5,842 bases of DNA from positions 1 through 5,842 of the forward strand of contig CAUBGU010000083.1 of NCBI GenBank assembly GCA_958435545.1. Direction: 5' to 3'. Of the stretch, positions 1 through 4,391 are shown in pieces; positions within the stretch are counted from its first letter, which is position 1, and every line of letters starts with the position of its first letter. This DNA is from an uncultured Collinsella sp. (GTDB lineage Bacteria > Actinomycetota > Coriobacteriia > Coriobacteriales > Coriobacteriaceae). The notes below the pieces were generated by a model that saw only the letters and a list, made by a program, of their open reading frames with translations, had not been told where the DNA came from and ran no database searches. A program made the position numbers and the translations under genes.

Positions 1-300
1 CACGCCAATGTCGTGCTCACCTGCGGCGGCACGGGGCTTTCGATGCGCGATGTGACGCCCGAGGCGACGCGTGCCGTCTGCGACCGCGATGTGCCGGGTA
101 TTGCAGTGGCGATTCGCGCGTACTCCATGACCAAGACGCGCCGCGCCATGCTCTCGCGCGCTATTTGCATGCAACGAGGTCATACACTTGTCGTAAACTT
201 TCCCGGTTCTACGAAGGCCGCCCGCGAAAGCTGGGAGGCCATAGCAGACCAGCTGGAGCATGCGGCTCAGATGACAGCGGGCGGCGGACATACCAACTAA
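1..300 (+). CDS. mogA: MogA/MoaB-type molybdenum cofactor biosynthesis protein, C-terminal part (5' end outside window)
   Basis: The reading frame is open from base 1 and ends with TAA at 298-300, leaving 99 residues. Seen: a TCGGTGLSMRDVTPEAT segment (fragment residues 7-23), the GGTG molybdopterin-binding signature of the MoCF-binding fold followed by the typical D-V-T-P-E-A-T. Further on are an S-R-A-I block and the VNFPGSTKAARESWEAI stretch, which matches the conserved N-L-P-G-x-P-K region near the end of the family. Known: these cytoplasmic enzymes adenylate molybdopterin before molybdate insertion (MogA); MoaB is a close paralogue, and the fragment alone does not separate the two. It could also be the C-terminal domain of a larger Moco fusion protein, since the N-terminus is missing. 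A terminator follows directly, so it closes its own transcript, and the molybdate transporter operon lies downstream. Confidence 0.85.
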   Translation, partial: HANVVLTCGGTGLSMRDVTPEATRAVCDRDVPGIAVAIRAYSMTKTRRAMLSRAICMQRGHTLVVNFPGSTKAARESWEAIADQLEHAAQMTAGGGHTN

Positions 301-313
301 GCGGTTTACCTGC

Positions 314-350
314 GGCGGGGCGACCTGAACGGCTGCTCCGCCTTTGTTTT
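314..350 (+). terminator. Intrinsic terminator after the Moco gene
   Basis: GGCGGGGC (314-321) pairs with GCTCCGCC (335-342) as an 8-bp stem with one G-T wobble and a 13-base loop. TTTGTTTT follows at 343-350. It begins 14 bases after the mogA stop codon, so it probably separates the Moco transcript from the modABC operon. Confidence 0.75.
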
Positions 351-381
351 CCACCGAAGCGACGCCGAGGTGCACGCTAAC

Positions 382-443
382 TCGAAACTATATTCTCTGA
401 CGAGAATAATTTCTCACTATCATTATTCGCGCGAAAGTATAAT
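382..443 (+). promoter_or_regulatory. Candidate promoter region of modABC
   Basis: Two overlapping possibilities are visible. First: a weak -35 TCGAAA (382-387), a 17-base spacer and -10 AATAAT (405-410). Second: a perfect TATAAT -10 (438-443) with no convincing -35 at the right distance (CACTAT at 415-420). Both lie in an AT-rich island within GC-rich sequence just upstream of modA, and both overlap palindromes that look like operators. Which one is used cannot be decided from sequence. Confidence 0.45.
391..408. promoter_or_regulatory. Perfect palindrome, candidate operator 1 upstream of modA
   Basis: TATTCTC-N4-GAGAATA, seven-base perfect arms around TGAC. It fills the space between the candidate -35 (382-387) and overlaps the candidate -10 (405-410), where a bound repressor would block RNA polymerase. 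It shares the core TAWTCTS-N4-SAGAWTA with the second palindrome at 438-459. A further inverted repeat, GAATAAT (404-410) / ATTATTC (422-428), interlocks with it. Confidence 0.5.
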
Positions 444-459
444 CTGATTGCAGATTATA
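438..459. promoter_or_regulatory. Perfect palindrome, candidate operator 2 upstream of modA
   Basis: TATAATCTG-N4-CAGATTATA, nine-base perfect arms around ATTG, 44 bases before the modA start codon. It contains a perfect TATAAT hexamer. Its centre lies 49 bases from that of operator 1 and it has the same core, so both may bind one dimeric regulator. A molybdate-responsive repressor is the natural guess from the genes controlled. The sequence does not match the enterobacterial ModE consensus (TATAT-N7-TAYAT), so the regulator is unidentified. Confidence 0.55.
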
Positions 460-503
460 GCCCGCGGTGGGGTACCCGGGCACAAGGTCCGAAAGGGTTG
501 AAT

Positions 504-1376
504 ATGTTCGATATGGTTTCTCGCCGCGGATTCGTCTCGCTTTCTGCTGTCGCCGCTGCCGGCCTTGGTCTTGCCGGCTGCTCGGGCAGCAAGACGTCCG
601 AGCCGGCCGGATCCGATGCCGGTTCTGCCAAGGCATCTTCCAAGAAAGCTGTCGAGCTGCAAGTCTTTGCCGCCAACTCGCTTGAGAAGGCTCTGCCCGA
701 GGTCCAAGAGCTTTACACCGACCAGACCGGCACCACCTTTGCCGACACGCAGTTTAAGGCCTCCGGCGACCTCGTTGAGCAGATGCGTGCCGGCGCCACG
801 GTCGACGTGCTCATCACGGCCTCCAAGGACACCATGGATGACGCTGAGACCGCCGAGCTCGTCGACGCCGACACGCGTGAGGACATGTTCGTTAACGACC
901 TCGTGATCATTCGCGCCGAGGGCTCCGACACCAAGGTCGAGGCCATTGCCGACGTTGCGAACCTGGAAGGCATGATTGCCATTGGCGACGCCAAGACCGT
1001 TCCCGCCGGCAAGTACGCTAACCAGGCCCTGGCCTCCGTGGGCCTCTACACCGGCATCGAGGGCGACGACGGCGAGTATGCTCCCGAGATCGCCGACAAG
1101 GTCGCACTGGCCGATAAGGTCGGCACCGCTGCCGCCTACGTCTCTACAGGCGACTGCGTGGCCGGTTTTGTCTACAGCTCCGATATCTTCCGCTACGACG
1201 GCATCGAGGAGGCCTTCGTGTGCCCCGAGGATTCGCACAAGCCCATCGTGTACCCGGGTGCCGTTGCCGAGAGCTCCGAGCATGACGACGAGGCCAAGGC
1301 GTTCATCGACTTCTGTCTGACCAACAAGAAAGCTCAGAAGATTTGGGCTAAGTACGGCTTTGAACTTTCCGCGTAG
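504..1376 (+). CDS. modA: ModA, molybdate-binding lipoprotein of the ABC transporter
   Basis: This 290-residue extracytoplasmic protein captures molybdate (possibly tungstate) and hands it to ModBC. I chose ATG 504 because GAAAGGG (491-497) lies six bases upstream; an in-frame TTG at 498 would overlap that site and ATG 513 is too far from it. The N-terminus carries a twin-arginine motif SRRGFVS (residues 6-12), a hydrophobic stretch and a lipobox LAGC with Cys26, so it is predicted to be Tat-exported and lipid-anchored. A Ser/Ala/Lys-rich linker follows (about 27-48). Family landmarks: FAANS (Ser59) and FKASGD (Ser87), at the positions of the two oxyanion-binding serines; IGDAKTVPAGKYA (about 160-172); VYSSD with Tyr224; PEDSHK (241-246); and a C-terminal KYGFELSA as in E. 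coli ModA. It is first in modABC, behind the palindrome-containing promoter region. Molybdate versus tungstate specificity cannot be read from the sequence. Confidence 0.92.
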   Translation: MFDMVSRRGFVSLSAVAAAGLGLAGCSGSKTSEPAGSDAGSAKASSKKAVELQVFAANSLEKALPEVQELYTDQTGTTFADTQFKASGDLVEQMRAGATVDVLITASKDTMDDAETAELVDADTREDMFVNDLVIIRAEGSDTKVEAIADVANLEGMIAIGDAKTVPAGKYANQALASVGLYTGIEGDDGEYAPEIADKVALADKVGTAAAYVSTGDCVAGFVYSSDIFRYDGIEEAFVCPEDSHKPIVYPGAVAESSEHDDEAKAFIDFCLTNKKAQKIWAKYGFELSA

Positions 1377-1444
1377 TGCGGCTTGGCGCGATAATTCCAT
1401 CGTTTTGCGTTTCACTCCGTCCTTGTATTCTCTTGGAGCTTTTC

Positions 1445-2887
1445 GTGCTTAATAGATTCCGCATGCTTGTCGCCTGTGCTTTGACCTTCGCGCTTTGTTG
1501 GGTGCCGGGATTTGCGTTTGCTGGGGACACTGAGGACGGGGCCCAGGTTGCTGCGACCGCTCATGGGCTTTCCTATGGGATCGAGGGTTTTGAGCGGTTG
1601 GCCAAGGGGACCGCCCGTATCATGGAGGGCCAGCCTGAGGGCTACCGGTTTCCCGTTGACGAGGACGTGGACCTTGTAGTGGCGCCTGCTGCCGATCGCG
1701 TTGTGGTGTGGATATCGCCCAAGGCGGTCGAGAAATATGGATTGGATCCGCAGGACAACGAGTGCGTATCGGGTCTCAAGGCCCTCGTCTGTGATCTCGA
1801 CAGCGCAAACTGCATGGGAGGTGCGCAGCTAGGGGACATGGATCTTCCTTGGTATGTCACGGCGGAAACAACGTTTGACGCCGGCGGGTATACCTATGGC
1901 TTTGATGAGCGCGGTGCGGATGGGGACCGCTATGTGGTGATTTCATCGGCCTCGGGTGATGCCAAGGGCGGAGCGCGTTGGCTTGATAGCGCTCAAATGG
2001 TAGAAGCATCGTCTGTCGTGTTGCAGGATGAGCAGGGGCCCTTGACCTCTCTGGCCTCCTTTTTGGGCGGCATCGACTATCGCCCGTTTTGGGTGTCCAT
2101 TAAGACGAGCGGTCTTGCCCTGCTGATCTCCTTTGCGCTGGGCCTGTTCGCCGCGTGGAAGACTATGGGTACCTCGAGTCGCATCAAGGGCCTGCTCGAT
2201 TCGGTCTTTACGATTCCTATGGTGCTGCCGCCCACGGTCTGCGGCTTTCTGCTTCTCATGCTGTTTGGCCGCTCGACCGGGGTGGGCCAGTGGCTCATCG
2301 CGCACGGCGTCTCGATCGTCTTTACGTGGCCGGCGGCGGTGATCTCTGCCGTGGTGGTGTCGTTCCCGCTCGTCTACCGCACGGCGCTCGGAGCCTTCGA
2401 GAGCCTCGACACGCAGATGCTCGATGCGGCGCGCACGCTGGGCTGGTCCGAGCGTCGCATCTTCACCAAGCTTATGATGCCGCTCGGCTGGCCCTCCATC
2501 GCCGCCGGCACGGTGCTCGCCTTCGCGCGTGCCATGGGCGAGTTTGGCTGCACGCTGTTCTTTGCGGGCAACTACGCCGGTATTACGCAGACCATTCCCA
2601 TCGCCATCTACTTTGAGTGGATGGGCGGCAACACGTCCGTGGCCCTCTTTTGGGTCGTTGTCGTGATCGTGTTTAGTTTCCTGGTCATTCTGTGCATCAA
2701 CATGTACACGGTGCATTCGCAAAAGTACCGCGAGCGCGGCCTGTCCCGCGCGGAGCGCAAGCAGGCCAAGCAGCCGAGCGGTCAGACCGATTCGCTCGAC
2801 CCAGTCGGCGGCGATGCCCTGCGTATCGATCGCGAGGCGCTGGCCGAGCTCATGCGCGATGATGCGGCGCCGCAGGGAGGTCGATAG
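1445..2887 (+). CDS. modB: ModB, molybdate ABC transporter permease with an extra N-terminal extracytoplasmic domain
   Basis: I chose GTG 1445 (480 residues) because GGAG (1435-1438) sits six bases upstream and the product then starts with a clean signal peptide: basic LNRFR, a hydrophobic core, and likely cleavage after AFA (residue 26). The frame stays open back to GTG 1376, but that start has no binding site. Residues 27 to about 210 form a domain I do not recognise, with three cysteines (107, 116, 123) and no membrane segment. From about 216 the protein is a typical ModB: membrane segments near 216-238, 248-273, 292-312, 353-375 and 400-421, the LPPTVCGFLLL stretch, and the EAA loop (about 318-352, with DAARTLG and later PLGWPSI) that contacts ModC. 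AFARAMGEFG is also conserved. A charged 59-residue tail follows the last segment. E. coli ModB is only about 229 residues, so both ends are additions. The gene is 68 bases after modA and three bases before modC. The extra domain has less GC-biased codon use than the permease part. Confidence 0.9.
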   Translation: MLNRFRMLVACALTFALCWVPGFAFAGDTEDGAQVAATAHGLSYGIEGFERLAKGTARIMEGQPEGYRFPVDEDVDLVVAPAADRVVVWISPKAVEKYGLDPQDNECVSGLKALVCDLDSANCMGGAQLGDMDLPWYVTAETTFDAGGYTYGFDERGADGDRYVVISSASGDAKGGARWLDSAQMVEASSVVLQDEQGPLTSLASFLGGIDYRPFWVSIKTSGLALLISFALGLFAAWKTMGTSSRIKGLLDSVFTIPMVLPPTVCGFLLLMLFGRSTGVGQWLIAHGVSIVFTWPAAVISAVVVSFPLVYRTALGAFESLDTQMLDAARTLGWSERRIFTKLMMPLGWPSIAAGTVLAFARAMGEFGCTLFFAGNYAGITQTIPIAIYFEWMGGNTSVALFWVVVVIVFSFLVILCINMYTVHSQKYRERGLSRAERKQAKQPSGQTDSLDPVGGDALRIDREALAELMRDDAAPQGGR

Positions 2888-2890
2888 GTC

Positions 2891-3961
2891 ATGTCACTCG
2901 TTCTGGATATCAAAAAGCGCTATCCCGGCTTTATGCTCGACATGCAGCTTGAGGCCGGCGAGGAGCGCGTGGCGCTGCTGGGTGCCTCGGGTTGCGGCAA
3001 GAGCTGCACCTTGCGTTGCATTGCCGGCGTGGAGACACCCGACGAGGGCAAGATCGTCGTCAACGGTGTGACCTTTTTTGACTCGGCGGCGGGCATCAAC
3101 CTGTCGCCCCAGGAGCGAAAATGCGCCCTGCTGTTCCAAAACTATCAGCTGTTTCCCAACATGACGGTGGCCGATAACGTATGCGCCGGTGTAAAGGATG
3201 CGGGCGACGCCGCGGCGCGCAAAAGGCTGGCCGAGCGCTATCTGGGCATTTTCGGTCTGGCCGATTTTGTCGACCGCTACCCCGCGCGACTCTCGGGCGG
3301 GCAGCAGCAACGCGTGGCGCTTGCCCGTATGGTGGCGGCGCATCCGGGCATTTTTATGTTCGACGAGCCCATGAGCGCACTCGATGCGTACCTCAAAAGT
3401 GCCCTCGAGCAGAACATGCTCGACCTGTTCGATGTGTGCAACCGCACCGTGCTCTACGTGAGCCACGACATCGACGAGGCGTGCTGCCTGTGCCAGCGCA
3501 TCTGCGTGATGCGCGACGGGCACGTCGAGGAGATCGGTTCTGTCGAGGACGTGGTTCGCCGCCCACAGACGCTGGCGGCGCTGCGTTTGACGGGCTGCAA
3601 GAACACAAGCCGGGCGCGCAAGATTGGCGACGAAGAAGTTGAGGCCCTCGACTGGGGCATGAGCTTTAACGTGGGTCGCGAGGTTCCCGATAATGTGGCG
3701 TACCTGGGCATTCGCGCAAGCTACTTTCATGTTGACAATCGCGCTGAGCGGGGCCGCAACAGCTATGATTTGCACGTGGCCCGTGTGAGCGATTCGCGCT
3801 TTGAGCGGCTGGTGCTGCTGGACGCGCCGCGCGTCGATGCGCCTACCCGTCTGCAGTGGAAGGTCAACAAGGTGGGCATGCCTGTCGACGAGCTGCCACA
3901 AGCAGGCGAGACGCTGCGCATGCATTTTGATGCCAGCAGGATCCATTTGGTTTGTCGATAG
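2891..3961 (+). CDS. modC: ModC, molybdate ABC transporter ATP-binding protein
   Basis: This cytoplasmic ATPase powers molybdate import through ModB. All nucleotide-binding motifs are present in order: Walker A GASGCGKS (31-38), Q-loop Gln83 in LFQNYQLFPN, signature LSGGQQQR (134-141), Walker B IFMFDEP with Glu159, D-loop SALD (162-165) and H-loop His192. The ATPase domain ends near 235; residues about 247-356 form a C-terminal regulatory domain with a YLGIRASYF strand, the position of the Mop/TOBE oxyanion-binding domain in ModC. The length of 356 is close to E. coli ModC (352). ATG 2891 follows the modB stop by three bases, with GGGAGG at 2875-2880, so the two are probably translationally linked. 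It is cysteine-rich (12 Cys), including four within residues 198-205 just after the H-loop and three in or near Walker A (35, 39, 43). Context rather than the ATPase itself assigns the substrate. Confidence 0.92.
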   Translation: MSLVLDIKKRYPGFMLDMQLEAGEERVALLGASGCGKSCTLRCIAGVETPDEGKIVVNGVTFFDSAAGINLSPQERKCALLFQNYQLFPNMTVADNVCAGVKDAGDAAARKRLAERYLGIFGLADFVDRYPARLSGGQQQRVALARMVAAHPGIFMFDEPMSALDAYLKSALEQNMLDLFDVCNRTVLYVSHDIDEACCLCQRICVMRDGHVEEIGSVEDVVRRPQTLAALRLTGCKNTSRARKIGDEEVEALDWGMSFNVGREVPDNVAYLGIRASYFHVDNRAERGRNSYDLHVARVSDSRFERLVLLDAPRVDAPTRLQWKVNKVGMPVDELPQAGETLRMHFDASRIHLVCR

Positions 3962-3972
3962 CGCCGGGTAAT

Positions 3973-4009
3973 GCCGTCGGGGATATAAGCATCGGCGGCT
4001 TTGTTTTTG
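3973..4009 (+). terminator. Intrinsic terminator after modC
   Basis: GCCGTCGG (3973-3980) pairs with TCGGCGGC (3992-3999) as an 8-bp stem with two G-T wobbles and an 11-base loop, followed by TTTGTTTTTG from 4000. It starts 12 bases after the modC stop and marks the end of modABC. Confidence 0.75.
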
Positions 4010-4027
4010 TCGTTCGTCGAATGAGAG

Positions 4028-4055
4028 ATGACAAACTCTTATCAATTAAGATAAT
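4028..4055 (+). promoter_or_regulatory. Candidate promoter for the dehydratase-family gene
   Basis: ATGACA (4028-4033, 5 of 6 to consensus), a 16-base spacer and GATAAT (4050-4055, 5 of 6) lie just after the modC terminator in a strongly AT-rich stretch (about 4030-4068). Transcription would start near 4062, giving a leader of about 330 bases before the start codon at 4392. Confidence 0.5.
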
Positions 4056-4092
4056 TATTTATTAAACGGCGGCACACGATGCTGTCGTACGA

Positions 4093-4144
4093 ATGTCAAC
4101 GGTGTTCGCATGGTCGATGACCGTTGATATAGTTGACATCAACT
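4093..4144. repeat. Cluster of four GTTGA/TCAAC half-sites
   Basis: ATGTCAACGGT (4093-4103) pairs with ACCGTTGATAT (4120-4130), 11 positions with one G-T wobble and a 16-base middle. Directly after it is a perfect palindrome AGTTGA-CA-TCAACT (4131-4144). Together they place TCAAC at 4096 and 4139 and GTTGA at 4123 and 4132. As DNA this could be a multi-site operator downstream of the promoter; as RNA it could be the first hairpin of the leader. Spacings do not fit the FNR/CRP pattern TTGAT-N4-ATCAA. Confidence 0.45.
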
Positions 4145-4163
4145 GGTTAAGGAGGGTGCGCAC

Positions 4164-4232
4164 ATGCCGCAGACGACATACATTTGCCGCGTTGCCGCGC
4201 GTGCCCTATATATCGCTCGGAGCCGCATATGA
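4164..4232 (+). CDS. Possible 22-residue leader peptide
   Basis: ATG 4164 is preceded by AAGGAGG (4149-4155) eight bases upstream, one of the best ribosome binding sites in the window, and the frame runs 22 codons to TGA at 4230-4232. The product has four Arg and four Ala but no run of one amino acid that would mark a classic amino-acid attenuator. It uses codons uncommon in the neighbouring genes (CTA, ATA, CGG). Its last codons form the 5' arm of the hairpin at 4216-4255 and its stop codon opens the apical loop, so a terminating ribosome would melt that structure. It shows no similarity I recognise. It may act by being translated rather than through its product, or may be fortuitous. Confidence 0.35.
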   Translation: MPQTTYICRVAARALYIARSRI

Positions 4233-4255
4233 GCAGGTATGTTCACGGCTCCGGG
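4216..4255 (+). promoter_or_regulatory. Strong leader hairpin overlapping the short ORF stop
   Basis: CTCGGAGCCG (4216-4225) pairs with CGGCTCCGGG (4246-4255): eight perfect pairs plus an outer T-G and C-G. CATA (4226-4229) then pairs with TATG (4238-4241), leaving a four-base bulge TTCA (4242-4245) and an eight-base apical loop that begins with the TGA stop. No T-run follows, so it is not an intrinsic terminator. It is more likely an RNA control or stability element. Confidence 0.5.
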
Positions 4256-4279
4256 AGAGACGACGCACAACTAAATAAT

Positions 4280-4388
4280 CGACCGCAAAGCAGGTTCCCT
4301 AAAATTCCGGGTTTGAGCACGGTCGGGCAATCGCCGTCCGTCGTGCATCGATACCGTTGTTATCCGATTTTGGTTCGAGAGGGGAACC
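4280..4388 (+). promoter_or_regulatory. Competing pairings around the ribosome binding site
   Basis: The ribosome binding site GAGAGGGG (4377-4384) is seven bases before ATG 4392. GGTTCCC (4293-4299) can pair with GGGAACC (4382-4388), covering part of it. A second GGTTC (4372-4376) can instead pair locally with GAACC (4384-4388), leaving most of the site in a loop. In between, CGACCG (4280-4285)/CGGTCG (4320-4325) and GCACG (4317-4321)/CGTGC (4342-4346) share bases and exclude each other. Two alternative partners for one anti-binding-site strand is the layout expected of a translational switch. Folding was not computed. Confidence 0.4.
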
Positions 4389-4391
4389 GTC

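Larger units (their letters stand above)
4062..4391 (+). promoter_or_regulatory. Long structured 5' leader of unknown class
   Basis: This stretch has no ordinary gene but is dense with pairing potential: an 11-bp inverted repeat (4093-4130), a small palindrome (4131-4144), a short ORF (4164-4232), a strong hairpin (4216-4255), and mutually exclusive stems nearer the start codon. I compared it from memory with glycine, c-di-GMP, cobalamin, SAM, THF, Moco, ZTP, fluoride and T-box leaders and found no convincing match. It is probably a cis-acting control element for the gene at 4392, but its ligand or signal is unknown and the structures were paired by eye without energies. Confidence 0.45.

Noticed and set aside
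460..481. GCCCG/CGGGC hairpin in the modA leader
   Set aside because: Only five pairs with a 12-base loop in GC-rich sequence; this is easily chance and it leaves the modA ribosome binding site free.
498..503. TTG start for modA two codons earlier
   Set aside because: The best ribosome binding site, GAAAGGG at 491-497, touches this TTG but is correctly spaced from ATG 504.
423..1415. 330-codon open frame on the minus strand
   Set aside because: It is the shadow of modA's codon pattern; it would run through the modA promoter and has no binding site or recognisable domain.
1376..1444. Upstream GTG start for modB overlapping the modA stop
   Set aside because: No ribosome binding site fits it and it would put 23 residues before the signal peptide; GTG 1445 has GGAG six bases upstream.
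2894..4045. 383-codon open frame on the minus strand
   Set aside because: It is antisense to modC, which has every ABC ATPase motif; the translation is rich in His, Arg and Ala and has no domain.
4133..4138. Perfect TTGACA -35 hexamer
   Set aside because: No -10 lies 16-18 bases downstream; that space is occupied by AAGGAGG and GC-rich sequence. It is better explained as part of the AGTTGA-CA-TCAACT palindrome.
4216..4255. Intrinsic terminator in the leader
   Set aside because: The stem is strong, but the bases after it (AGAGACGACG) contain no T-run.
4093..4278. 61-codon frame in the leader
   Set aside because: It has no ribosome binding site, has codon use unlike the neighbours, and is crossed by inverted repeats.
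4260..4330. Resemblance to a c-di-GMP-I riboswitch (ACGCACA ... GCAAAGC)
   Set aside because: The GNRA-capped hairpin between these words and the conserved 3' half are missing, so the match is probably chance.
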